Shown: positions 1-6,816, numbered from the stretch's first letter. The stretch is 14,068 bases of DNA from Desulfurellales bacterium (GCA_027064405.1 JAMOPP010000062.1:1-14068), one strand, 5' to 3'. Translations and numbers: made by a program. Notes: generated by a model not told the origin, from the letters alone.

Positions 1-432
1 TGCCAAGATACCTGCTGTAAACATAACCATTGGATGGGAATCTCTCGGGAGTGCTTTTAGAGTATCTTTTACATACTCAGGTATCTCTCTATTTTTTCTC
101 CAAATAGATGCAACATCTGCAACATCTTCTTCCGTAGGTAAATCGCCTGTTAATAATAGATAAAAATGACCTTCAACATAAGGCTGTTCTTTTCCGGCTG
201 GTTTCGGCAATTTTTCTAATACTTCAGGAATTGTATATCCCCTAAATCTGATTCCTTCCATAGGATCAAGATAAGAGATGTCGGTAATAAGAGCTTTTAT
301 ACCCTTCATACCACTAATAACTTGAGAAGCTACAACTTCCTGAACAGGCTTGTCACCATAATTCTTAATCAAGTTCACGACTCTCGGTCTATGAGCTTCG
401 ATTTTCTCAAAAAGTTTTTCCTTTAATCCCAT
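1..432 (-). CDS. gltA: Citrate synthase, eukaryote-like type (partial, N-terminal 144 residues)
   Basis: Condenses acetyl-CoA and oxaloacetate to citrate in the cytoplasm; in some sulfur reducers it is known to run in reverse as a citrate-cleaving step. The frame is open from ATG at 432 to the window edge, so the C-terminus, including most catalytic residues, lies outside. Residues 55-62 read LDPMEGIR and continue FRGYTIPE, followed by an EGHFYLLLTGDLPTEE stretch and HPMVMFTAGILA. This is the pattern of mitochondrial-type citrate synthases (pig: LDPDEGIRFRGFSIPE) rather than the E. coli type II enzyme. The start is set by an excellent ribosome site, TGAGGAGG, 8 bases upstream. It is transcribed away from the transporter gene, with its own promoter candidate. 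Family call is firm; the type assignment rests on remembered motifs. Confidence 0.93.
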   Translation of the reverse strand, partial: MGLKEKLFEKIEAHRPRVVNLIKNYGDKPVQEVVASQVISGMKGIKALITDISYLDPMEGIRFRGYTIPEVLEKLPKPAGKEQPYVEGHFYLLLTGDLPTEEDVADVASIWRKNREIPEYVKDTLKALPRDSHPMVMFTAGILA

Positions 433-481
433 AACTAAACCTCCTCAAAAAAATATTTTTTACTTTAAGTAAGCAGACAAA

Positions 482-521
482 ATCCGCAATTACATTCTAC
501 TTTCCGCAATTTAACTTTACT
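482..521. repeat. Two tandem 20-bp imperfect repeats in the citrate synthase leader
   Basis: Units 482-501 and 502-521 both contain TCCGCAATT and end in TACT, with 15 of 20 positions identical. They lie at about +1 to +39 relative to the predicted start of the minus-strand transcript, a position suited to an operator or to a leader RNA element. No known factor is recognised. Confidence 0.5.
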
Positions 522-526
522 TAAAC

Positions 527-555
527 CTTTTAGCACTTTTAGTATTGTTTGTCAA
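527..555 (-). promoter_or_regulatory. Candidate sigma70 promoter of citrate synthase
   Basis: On the minus strand a perfect TTGACA (550-555) is followed after 17 bp by TAAAAG (527-532), which matches TATAAT at four of six positions. Transcription would begin near 520, giving a leader of about 90 nt before the ATG at 432. The -35 match is strong and the -10 is weak. Confidence 0.5.
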
Positions 556-822
556 GAATTAATTAAACTATTTATCAAGTATTAATTTATGAATTACATT
601 TAGTATGTGATTTTTTATCAAGCCATAAAATAATATGCGTATTATAAGGTGTATTTTGAAAAAAGCTTTTGTTTGATTTGTATAAAATAACATTTGCAAT
701 AGGTTTGGTGAAAGATAGGTTGATAAGAATCTATTTTATAACAAGAGGGGCTTAATGAAAAATGAGAGTAATTACAAAAATATTGCATACTGCATTTTTG
801 ACCGATTAAAAATATATTTTTA

Positions 823-1704
823 TCATTTTTTCTTCAGCATTGGAGCAAATTCCGCTATTAAAATACCTGTTAAAATAATCAAACCGCCGGTATATCCCCT
901 TAGTGAGAGAATTTCACCGCCCAACAAATATCCGAACACGCCTGACATTACAGGTTCCATAGTAAAGATTAAGGCTGTTTTTGTGGGAGTTGTGTATTGT
1001 TGCATTGTGGTTTGTATTATAAATGCATATACAGTTGCAAAAAGGGATGTTATAATGAAAGAAAAAACAAGATATAAATTTATTTTATGCGGTATTATAT
1101 AAGGCTCGCTTGATAGAGATGTTATTGTTGATAAAATAGCCAAAACGGTTATTTGTATTATTGTTAGAAGATATGTGTCGTATTGGCGGGAAAATTTATC
1201 CGTGAGTATTATGTGAATTGATATAAAAATAGCGCATATAATTGCCAGTATGCCACCGAATGAAATAGTAAAATCGCTGTTTGCAGACATAAGAAAAACA
1301 CCGATTAAAGACAAAAATACACCTATTTGAGAATATATTGAGGGAATTTTTTTTATTAAAAGCGTGGAAAAAATAGGAACAATTGCAACGTTCAATCCCG
1401 TTAAAAATCCTACTATACTTGCTTTTGCGTATTCTAAGGCAACCGTTTGAAATGCATAGGACAAAAAAAGCATAGCTCCGAGTATAGAGCCGTCTCTTAT
1501 TATTTTTTTATTAATTTTTTTAAGTTTTGGAAAAAATATCACAAAAAGCATTATGCTTGCAATCCAAAACCGCACGGATAAAAAAGCAAAAGTAGGCATC
1601 ATCTCAATAGATTTTTTAACTATTATAAATGTGCTACCCCAAAAAATGGTAACTGATAATAAAAGAGCGTCGGCTATATGCTCTTGTTTTATCTGTTTAT
1701 GCAT
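823..1704 (-). CDS. EamA-family (drug/metabolite superfamily) transporter
   Basis: A 293-residue inner-membrane protein with about ten hydrophobic helices arranged as two EamA repeats, the usual size and form of this superfamily. The first helix carries the typical FWGSTFIIVKK stretch (about residues 21-31), followed by SVRFWIAS. The second repeat ends in TMEPVMSGVFGYLLGGE (about 249-265), a hallmark of the family. A short basic tail (LKKK) closes the protein. The substrate cannot be told; members export amino acids, metabolites or drugs. Its ATG lies 2 bp after the stop of a truncated EamA reading frame, and its own ribosome site (GAAAGA) is poor, so translation may be coupled to that remnant. 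Base composition is AT-rich like its surroundings. Confidence 0.9.
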   Translation of the reverse strand: MHKQIKQEHIADALLLSVTIFWGSTFIIVKKSIEMMPTFAFLSVRFWIASIMLFVIFFPKLKKINKKIIRDGSILGAMLFLSYAFQTVALEYAKASIVGFLTGLNVAIVPIFSTLLIKKIPSIYSQIGVFLSLIGVFLMSANSDFTISFGGILAIICAIFISIHIILTDKFSRQYDTYLLTIIQITVLAILSTITSLSSEPYIIPHKINLYLVFSFIITSLFATVYAFIIQTTMQQYTTPTKTALIFTMEPVMSGVFGYLLGGEILSLRGYTGGLIILTGILIAEFAPMLKKK

Positions 1705-1706
1705 TT

Positions 1707-1853
1707 TTATTTATCTTTCAAAAATCGATATGTGAGCATTTCATATACATTTAATCCGCTATTGTATCCTAATCTTGCAAATATAGCTAAACTGCCGAAC
1801 GATGCGGCGGAAATAAAAGAATAAATAAGCCCTTTTAGTAAATTTTGTTGCAT
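1707..1853 (-). pseudogene. Truncated N-terminus of a second EamA transporter
   Basis: A 48-residue frame starting at ATG 1853 behind a good ribosome site (TATGGAG). It begins MQQNLLKGLIYSFISAASFG, continues with a single hydrophobic helix and LGYNSGLNVYEMLTYRFL, then stops after KDK. The helix followed by an aromatic/Arg RFL motif is the start of an EamA repeat: compare the SVRFWIAS stretch of the intact neighbour. A complete protein would need some 240 more residues. The simplest reading is that two adjacent EamA genes existed and a deletion removed all but the first 45 or so codons of the upstream one. The surviving piece might still act as a leader peptide coupled to the intact gene 2 bp downstream. 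The homology call is from pattern, not a search. Confidence 0.7.
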
Positions 1854-1922
1854 TTTTTCTCCATAAGAATCAAAGTAAAATGTATCGTATATATTTTTAT
1901 TAAAAAGTAAAAGAAAAACTTC

Positions 1923-1950
1923 ATTATGATATTTAAAGTTAATATATCAA
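1923..1950 (-). promoter_or_regulatory. Candidate promoter for the EamA remnant and transporter
   Basis: On the minus strand TTGATA (1945-1950) is separated by 16 bp from CATAAT (1923-1928), matching the sigma70 consensus at five positions in each box. Transcription would start near 1916, about 60 nt before the ATG at 1853. AT-rich DNA makes chance matches likely. Confidence 0.4.
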
Positions 1951-2105
1951 TTGTAAAATTACCGCATATAATAATACAATGTGTTTTTTTATAAAGATTC
2001 TTTTGCCATAAAAATAAGAATTTGTGCTATTCGTTTCTAATTAAAATTTTTACGCTTAGAAATACCAAAATTTGCATTTTTTTAAATAATGTTTATGTAA
2101 TTTAT

Positions 2106-2132
2106 TTGACATACTATTCTTTTTTTGTTAAT
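2106..2132 (+). promoter_or_regulatory. Weak candidate promoter for the V4R-like gene and miaA
   Basis: A perfect TTGACA at 2106-2111 lies about 95 bp before the GTG start. The best -10 is GTTAAT at 2127-2132, with a short 15-bp spacer and four of six matches. The -35 is convincing, the -10 is not. Confidence 0.3.
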
Positions 2133-2204
2133 CAGTATGAGAAACTAATTTAAATAAGACTGCTCAAAAAATTGTAGAATTTGCGAGCTTAGGAGGGCGA
2201 AACG

Positions 2205-2723
2205 GTGGTTGACAATAAAGAAGAAAAGAACGAGGTTGTTTGTGATAACATTGATGCGAAATGCGTTATGAATCATATATGCTACAAGTATGCATCAATG
2301 GTTATGTCAGATCTTATAGAGGCAGTGGACTATTTTGCAGGGAAACAGGGACCAAAGGTTTTAAGAAGGATTCTTGCAAAAAATATCCCCGGTGAAATGA
2401 TGAAGGCTTTAGGGATTGACCCCTCTATGCTTGAAGGTGTCAGTGAAGAAGAGATTATAGAGATGCTGCCTGCAATCATAGCAAGCAAGGGCGGACCTGT
2501 TTTTCAAATTAAAAAAAGTGAGAATGGAGAATATAGGTTCATCCTGACGGAGTGTCACTTTTTACCCTATTCTAAGACAAAGGGTTTTTGTAATGTTACT
2601 GCAGGTCTTATGTTGGGATTTGCTCAAATGCTATCAAAAAAACCTATGGATATAGAAGAAATTCAAACAATAGCTCACGGAGGTGAGGTGTGTGAGTTTC
2701 TTGCGAAGCCGAGAGATTTATAA
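2205..2723 (+). CDS. Small cysteine-containing protein with a V4R-like C-terminal domain
   Basis: A 172-residue soluble protein starting at GTG, chosen because AGGAGGG lies 7 bp upstream. The C-terminal half resembles the V4R (4-vinyl reductase-like) small-molecule-binding domain. It has TECHF (115-119), FCNVTAGLMLGF (128-139), a KKP-MDIEE stretch and GGEVCEF (159-165), mirroring the ECPF / VC-aGfleG / GdpyCeF pattern of the family. Of the usual cysteines, C117, C129 and C163 are present and one is missing. The N-terminal part adds C13, C20 and C26, which with C117-C163 could bind a metal or form redox pairs. It lies 7 bp before miaA and is probably cotranscribed with it. The ligand is unknown, and the domain assignment comes from motif memory. 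Confidence 0.6.
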   Translation: MVDNKEEKNEVVCDNIDAKCVMNHICYKYASMVMSDLIEAVDYFAGKQGPKVLRRILAKNIPGEMMKALGIDPSMLEGVSEEEIIEMLPAIIASKGGPVFQIKKSENGEYRFILTECHFLPYSKTKGFCNVTAGLMLGFAQMLSKKPMDIEEIQTIAHGGEVCEFLAKPRDL

Positions 2724-2730
2724 TTATTGA

Positions 2731-3642
2731 ATGAATATAGTTATATTAGGTCCGACAGCAGTAGGCAAAACAAAGGTAAGTATAGAAATTGCTCAAAGGA
2801 TTAATGCTGAAATAATATATTCCGATTCTGTAGCTATTTATAAAGGTATGGATATAGGTTCTGCGAAACCTTCGAGTAAGGAGCGGTCTCTTGTAACACA
2901 TCATCTTATAGATATAAAATATCCTAACGAGAGTTTTTCAAGCGGTGAGTTTGTAAGTAGCGTTACGAAAATAATTCGGGATATTAAAAAAAAGGGTAAA
3001 GCTGTTCTGATTTCAGGAAGTAGCGGGTTTTATATAGATTCTTTAATCTTTGGAATAGACAAAATAGAAAGCGTAGATGAAAAAGTAAAAAACTTTTTTG
3101 ACGATATCTGTTTGGAATTTTCACCTTATTATCTTTATAAATTTTTGCAGGTTATAGATAGAAAATGGTCTGACAAAATAGATAAAAACGATTGTCAAAG
3201 AATAAAACGGGGCTTGAGTGTTTATATTGACAAAAATAGAGAACTAAGCAATCTTTTTTCGCGCAAAAGGAAACAGAGCAATGATTTTCAAATATTTGTA
3301 CTCTATGCTTCAAAGGAATTTATAGATAAGAGGATAGAGCAGAGGGTTGATTTAATGATTGAAAACGGATTGATAGATGAGGTGCAGAATCTAATTAAAC
3401 AAGGATACATAAGCAGCAAGCCCTTGCAGTCAATAGGATATAAAGAAACAATTATGTATTTAAACAACGAAATAGACAAAAGGCAATTATCGGAAATGAT
3501 TAAAAAAAATACAAAAGCCTATGCAAAACGGCAAATGACTCTTTTAAGGAGTAAGTTTAATAAAGCCGTTTGGATTGACATTGAGAACGAAAACCCCATT
3601 GATGCAATTCTGACGAGGCTATACCCCTACAAACATCTATAA
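2731..3642 (+). CDS. miaA: tRNA dimethylallyltransferase
   Basis: Transfers a dimethylallyl group to N6 of adenosine 37 in tRNAs reading codons that begin with U, the first step towards ms2i6A. At 303 residues it has the normal family length. The P-loop GPTAVGKT sits at residues 7-14. The prenyl/tRNA-binding motif reads SDSVAIYKGMDIGSAKPS, a variant of the usual DSxQvYkGmDIGTAKP, with VAI where many enzymes have MQV. H-LID, GSSGFYI, QSIGYKE and AYAKRQMTLLRSKF follow in the family order. The ATG has no clear ribosome site, and the gene begins 7 bp after the preceding stop, so translational coupling is likely. No terminator is visible before the gdhA promoter, whose -35 begins 22 bp after the stop. 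Confidence 0.94.
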   Translation: MNIVILGPTAVGKTKVSIEIAQRINAEIIYSDSVAIYKGMDIGSAKPSSKERSLVTHHLIDIKYPNESFSSGEFVSSVTKIIRDIKKKGKAVLISGSSGFYIDSLIFGIDKIESVDEKVKNFFDDICLEFSPYYLYKFLQVIDRKWSDKIDKNDCQRIKRGLSVYIDKNRELSNLFSRKRKQSNDFQIFVLYASKEFIDKRIEQRVDLMIENGLIDEVQNLIKQGYISSKPLQSIGYKETIMYLNNEIDKRQLSEMIKKNTKAYAKRQMTLLRSKFNKAVWIDIENENPIDAILTRLYPYKHL

Positions 3643-3664
3643 AATAGGATTTTTATGTTGAACA

Positions 3665-3693
3665 TTGACATAGTATTATCAAATATGTATAAT
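3665..3693 (+). promoter_or_regulatory. Consensus sigma70 promoter of gdhA
   Basis: TTGACA (3665-3670), a 17-bp spacer and TATAAT (3688-3693): a perfect match in both boxes at the optimal spacing. Transcription should start near 3700, giving a leader of about 29 nt that contains the ribosome site. It is the best constitutive promoter in the window and separates gdhA from miaA. Confidence 0.87.
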
Positions 3694-3728
3694 CGAAAAA
3701 CAATCTAAACTTTTTGAGGAGGAGATTT

Positions 3729-5075
3729 ATGTTCGGTGGTGATGAAAAATTGGAATCTATTTACAAGGAGGTCACGGATCGCAATCCTGGGGAAGCTGAA
3801 TTTCACCAGGCAGTAGGAGAGGTTCTATCTTCACTGTCGCCGGTGTTTGCTAAGTACCCTGAATTTTGTGACTATAAAATTATTGAGCGTCTTTGTGAAC
3901 CCGACCGTCAGATTATATTTAGGGTTTTATGGGAAGATGAAAAAGGTGAATTGCACATAAATAGAGGTTTTCGTGTTCAATTCAATAACGCTTTAGGTCC
4001 CTACAAAGGGGGATTGAGATTTCACCCCTCTGTTTATCTTGGAACTGTGAAGTTTCTTGGATTTGAACAGATTTTTAAGAATGCTTTAACCGGAATGCCG
4101 TTGGGCGGAGCTAAGGGCGGTTCTGACTTTGATCCACACGGCAAGACAGACCGAGAAATTATGAATTTCTGTAGGAGATTTATGACAGAGCTCTACCAAT
4201 ATTTGGGAGATGAAACAGATGTTCCTGCAGGAGATATAGGGGTTGGATCAAGGGAAATAGGTTATCTATTCGGTCAATATAAGAGATTAACCCATAGATT
4301 TGAAGCCGGTGTTATAACCGGAAAAAGGCTGAATTGGGGTGGAAGTAAGGTAAGAACTGAGGCTACAGGATATGGCTTGGTGTATCTTATGGATGAGATG
4401 TTAAAAGATCATAAAAAATCGTTTGATGGTATGAAGGTAACGATTTCCGGCTCTGGAAATGTGGCCATATATGCAGCAGAAAAGGTAATTCAGCTGGGTG
4501 GAAAGGTTATTGCAATGAGTGATTCAAACGGTGTAATCCATGATGAAAGTGGTATCAATGTTGAAACGATAAAACAGATTAAAGAGGTTGAAAGAAAGAG
4601 AATCAAAGAATATGCGAAGTTTCATGAAACGGCCGCTTATTATGATGGTGGTAATATATGGAAAATTGAAACGGATATTGCCCTGCCCTGTGCTACGGAG
4701 AACGAAATAACAGGAAGAGATGCGGAAACGCTGGTTAAAAATGGTGTTATTGCTGTTGGTGAGGGCGCCAATATGCCGACTACATTTGAAGGGATTAAAG
4801 TCTTTTTGGACGCTGGAATTTTATTTGCGCCCGCTAAAGCGGCTAATGCAGGTGGTGTAGCCACATCAGCCTTAGAGATGGTCCAGAACGGTCGCCACGA
4901 TGTGTGGACATTTGAGTATACGGACAAAAGGCTGAAAGAGATTATGAAAGATATATATAAAAATTGCAGTGGAACGGCAGAGGAGTACGGAAAGCCGGGT
5001 AATTTGATTATGGGTGCTAATGTAGCAGCATTTATCAAAGTAGCAACGGCTATGGTGGATCAGGGTATTGTATAG
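3729..5075 (+). CDS. gdhA: NADP-type glutamate dehydrogenase
   Basis: Catalyses reductive amination of 2-oxoglutarate to glutamate, the link between the TCA cycle and ammonium assimilation. From ATG 3729 it is 448 residues, matching the E. coli-type hexameric enzyme (about 447). Active-site motifs are PYKGGLRFHP (91-100, Lys93), MPLGGAKGGSDFDP (123-136, Lys129) and VPAGDIGVG (165-173, catalytic Asp169). The Rossmann motif is SGSGNVA (240-246), and the following strand ends in SDSNG, the pattern of NADP-preferring members. The start was chosen because TGAGGAGGAG (3715-3724) lies just upstream; an in-frame TTG at 3714 overlaps that ribosome site and is not used. No clear terminator follows. Confidence 0.95.
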   Translation: MFGGDEKLESIYKEVTDRNPGEAEFHQAVGEVLSSLSPVFAKYPEFCDYKIIERLCEPDRQIIFRVLWEDEKGELHINRGFRVQFNNALGPYKGGLRFHPSVYLGTVKFLGFEQIFKNALTGMPLGGAKGGSDFDPHGKTDREIMNFCRRFMTELYQYLGDETDVPAGDIGVGSREIGYLFGQYKRLTHRFEAGVITGKRLNWGGSKVRTEATGYGLVYLMDEMLKDHKKSFDGMKVTISGSGNVAIYAAEKVIQLGGKVIAMSDSNGVIHDESGINVETIKQIKEVERKRIKEYAKFHETAAYYDGGNIWKIETDIALPCATENEITGRDAETLVKNGVIAVGEGANMPTTFEGIKVFLDAGILFAPAKAANAGGVATSALEMVQNGRHDVWTFEYTDKRLKEIMKDIYKNCSGTAEEYGKPGNLIMGANVAAFIKVATAMVDQGIV

Positions 5076-5157
5076 ATACCGAGATTTTAACAAAATAGCT
5101 TGAGTTTCTAAATTTATTTATCTTAACTTATTCCAAAGAGTTTGATGTAATTTTGGT

Positions 5158-5196
5158 GAGGGCAGGGTATGCAGGCTGTTAAGCTATCCTGCTCTC
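5158..5196. repeat. Bulged 12-bp hairpin upstream of the RAYT remnant
   Basis: The arms are 5158-5169 and 5185-5196, pairing at all 12 positions if two G-T wobbles are allowed. A five-base 5' bulge (TGCAG) separates them from a 3-bp GCT/AGC stem closing a GTTA loop. It lies about 120 bp before the decayed transposase, is richer in GC than its surroundings and has no T-run, so it is not a normal gdhA terminator. It could be a relic of a REP-like or IS200-type terminal hairpin. Confidence 0.55.
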
Positions 5197-5314
5197 GACC
5201 TGAATGAATTATTCTACATTTCTTGTTACCGTAAATAGGGATAGAATTGCTCATATGTTCTGCATTAATGGTAGCTGTGGCATCTAATTAATTTTGCAAT
5301 ATGTTTACTCCATT

Positions 5315-5912
5315 ATGGCAAGAGCCTTAAGATTATCTTTTGAAAATGCGTTCTATTACATAACTGCAAGGGTTGTAAAAAAGAAAAAATCTGTGTGCCT
5401 GTTCGAATAATCATTATAATTTATTTATCAAAATCTCATTCTCCAACATATCCGAAGGTATGCATTATTCAAACACATCGTATGCCAAATAGTTTAAAGC
5501 AAAGCATAAACTTACAGGTTCAATATTTCAGAGCAGATATAAATATATCCTTGTTGATAAGGATAGCTATGCTTTAGTTATCTCAGCATATATCTACTTA
5601 AATCCATTAAGGGCAGATATGGTTGAAAAGATTGAAGATTGTCTATTTTCCGACTTCTTAGACTGTATTAATAAGAAAACTTCCCTTGCAAGAAGATTGG
5701 ATATGTCACTGATTTTAAATATGTTATCCAACGATATAAAAAATTCTCAAAAAAGATATCAACAGTTTGTCATTGAAACAGATAGGAGAGCTATTCGATA
5801 TGGATTATGTTGCCGTTTCTCAAGCGGTTAGAAAATTTGAAAATGAGATAAAAAGAGTAAAATTGCTTTAAAGATGATAAAAGAAGCGAGGGAAGTGCTG
5901 AAAAAAGGGTAG
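5315..5912 (+). pseudogene. Decayed REP-associated/IS200-like (HUH) tyrosine transposase
   Basis: Fragments in three frames line up in the right order with the RAYT/Y1 transposase family. The N-terminus MARALRLSFENAFYYITAR (from ATG 5315) ends at TAA 5408. The next frame resumes at 5409 with NHYNLFIK and then NISEGMHY, so roughly 50 family residues between them are missing. TAG at 5490 falls where a Tyr is expected (SYAK-stop-FKAKHKLTG). The best-kept part reads GSIFQSRYKYILVDKDSY, then YIYLNPLRADMVEKIED. A frameshift near 5788 leads to ELFDMDYVAVSQAVRKFENE, and another near 5868 leads to KMIKEAREVLKKG and the natural stop at 5910. The catalytic HUH motif is itself broken (HYN for HYH). The element is dead: an internal deletion, one nonsense codon, several frameshifts and a lost catalytic His. 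Confidence 0.88.
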
Positions 5913-5923
5913 ATAAATATAAA

Positions 5924-5965
5924 CAGCCTGTTAAAAACTTCTATTTTCTTGCTCTACTCAACAGG
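5924..5965. repeat. Downstream counterpart of the RAYT-flanking repeat
   Basis: CAGCCTGTTAA (5924-5934) matches CAGGCTGTTAA (5172-5182) in the upstream hairpin at 10 of 11 positions, and TGCTCT follows in both copies (5950-5955 and 5190-5195). Here CCTGTT (5927-5932) and AACAGG (5960-5965) form a perfect 6-bp inverted repeat spanning 39 nt, the same span as the upstream hairpin. Together they resemble degenerate flanking repeats of the dead transposase. Chance cannot be excluded. Confidence 0.35.
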
Positions 5966-6043
5966 AAATGCTACAAATAACAGTGGTTACTTGTTTCTTT
6001 TATTTCCGGTTGGTTGATGTTTTGTTTTATTTTTTTAGAAGAT

Positions 6044-6071
6044 AAAAAAAGAAAAGAAAAGAAAAGAAAAG
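6044..6071. repeat. Pentanucleotide (AAAAG)n microsatellite
   Basis: A seven-base A-run continues into five uninterrupted AAAAG units (6047-6071). It lies about 30 bp upstream of the -35 box of the regulator gene promoter, and the preceding T-rich stretch could pair with it as an AT hairpin. Such tracts change length by slippage and may alter promoter strength. Confidence 0.85.
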
Positions 6072-6102
6072 GTAAATTGTGTTGACACTATCTCATTTTT
6101 AA

Positions 6103-6131
6103 TTGATTGTTTGGAAATTCTTTTATATAAT
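6103..6131 (+). promoter_or_regulatory. Candidate promoter of the CRP-family regulator gene
   Basis: TTGATT (6103-6108), a 17-bp spacer and a perfect TATAAT (6126-6131). The expected start near 6138 would leave a leader of only about 8 nt, so the ribosome site GAGG (6136-6139) would sit at the very 5' end. A separate TTGACA at 6082-6087 has no -10 at usable distance. Confidence 0.55.
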
Positions 6132-6145
6132 CGTCAGAGGAAAAA

Positions 6146-6814
6146 ATGGAAATTAAAAATGTGAAAATGTTTTCCCATTTAGGGAATGAGGCTTTAATAG
6201 AAATAAATAAATATGTAAAGGTAAAAAATTACTCAAAAGGGGAAACAATATTTATAGAAGATGATGTGGTTGATAGGCTTTTAATACTTAGGTATGGTAA
6301 GGTAGAAGTTTATAAAAACAATGAAAATGGCAAAAAACTTACACTTTGGTATATAAAACCCTTTGAACCGTTTTGTCTTGTGGCTTTTGTGCTCGGTAAG
6401 GCTATCTCAAATGTAAGAGCTATTGAGAGAAGTAGTATTTACTATATTCATAAGAAGGATATCGAAAGAATATTTAAGAAGTATCCAGATATTTATAGCA
6501 ATCTTCTCGATGTAATGGCTCATAAATTTCTTATAAACTCAAGGATTCTTGAAAATGTTGCACTGAATGATGCAAAAATGAGAATATTCGATATATTTAC
6601 GGATAATAATTATATGCTTGCTACTGAAGAGAGATGTGTTGTTCCGCTTACTCAAAATGAGATAGCGTCTCTAAGTGGTGTGTGTAGAGAAACTGTATGC
6701 AGACTTTTATCAAAGCTAAAAAAAGAGGGTATTCTGGATATAAGCCAAAAACAGATAATTATAAAAGATTTAAAAAAACTACGGGATTACTGCTCAAATG
6801 GGTATAAATTTTAA
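6146..6814 (+). CDS. CRP/FNR-family transcriptional regulator
   Basis: A 222-residue cytoplasmic DNA-binding protein of normal family size. Residues about 5-115 form the cyclic-nucleotide-like beta-barrel sensor (GETIFIEDD, LLILRYGKVEVYK, PFEPFCLVAF). A dimerisation helix follows, and a winged helix occupies about 165-210. The recognition helix reads SGVCRETVCRLLSKL: R181, E182 and R186 match R180, E181 and R185 of E. coli CRP, which contact TGTGA. There is no N-terminal cysteine cluster, so it is not an oxygen-sensing Fe-S FNR; C77 lies in the barrel and might be redox- or ligand-related. The signal it senses is unknown. A matching palindrome lies 2 bp after its stop, before the rhodanese operon, so it is the likely local activator. 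No other regulator is in the window. Confidence 0.9.
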   Translation: MEIKNVKMFSHLGNEALIEINKYVKVKNYSKGETIFIEDDVVDRLLILRYGKVEVYKNNENGKKLTLWYIKPFEPFCLVAFVLGKAISNVRAIERSSIYYIHKKDIERIFKKYPDIYSNLLDVMAHKFLINSRILENVALNDAKMRIFDIFTDNNYMLATEERCVVPLTQNEIASLSGVCRETVCRLLSKLKKEGILDISQKQIIIKDLKKLRDYCSNGYKF

Positions 6815-6816
6815 AG

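Larger units (their letters stand above)
433..822. other. Intergenic region between citrate synthase and the EamA transporter
   Basis: About 390 bp of very AT-rich DNA. It holds the citrate synthase ribosome site, the tandem 20-bp repeats and the promoter candidate described separately. There is also a small AT inverted repeat (ATAATA-TGCG-TATTAT, 630-645) and a 16-bp AT palindrome (807-822) just past the transporter stop. No GC-rich terminator, RNA gene or convincing coding frame is seen. Confidence 0.6.
1854..2204. other. Divergent intergenic region
   Basis: About 350 bp between the leftward transporter remnant and the rightward V4R-like gene. It is extremely AT-rich and holds the two promoter candidates listed separately, one on each strand. 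No coding frame, tRNA, repeat array or stable hairpin is seen. Confidence 0.6.

Noticed and set aside
605..621. TGTGA...ATCAA as a second CRP/FNR site near citrate synthase
   Set aside because: Half-site spacing is wrong for both CRP and FNR consensus and the right half is degenerate.
807..822. AT palindrome as terminator of the EamA gene
   Set aside because: Contains no GC pairs; such palindromes are expected by chance in DNA this AT-rich.
755..1102. Plus-strand 115-codon open frame with an AGAGGGG ribosome-like site
   Set aside because: Most of it is antisense to the well-supported EamA gene; its residues look like a shadow translation and no promoter of good spacing precedes it.
3714..3728. 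Upstream in-frame TTG start for gdhA
   Set aside because: It lies inside the ribosome site TGAGGAGGAG; ATG 3729 has correct spacing and gives the usual family length.
4640..5093. Minus-strand open frames opposite the 3' end of gdhA
   Set aside because: Shadows of a conserved gene; no ribosome site, promoter or recognisable protein.
5158..5196. Hairpin as the gdhA transcription terminator
   Set aside because: It is over 80 bp past the stop, contains a bulge and is not followed by a T-run.
6082..6087. TTGACA as -35 of the regulator promoter
   Set aside because: The TATAAT at 6126 is 38 bp away; TTGATT at 6103 has the proper 17-bp spacing.
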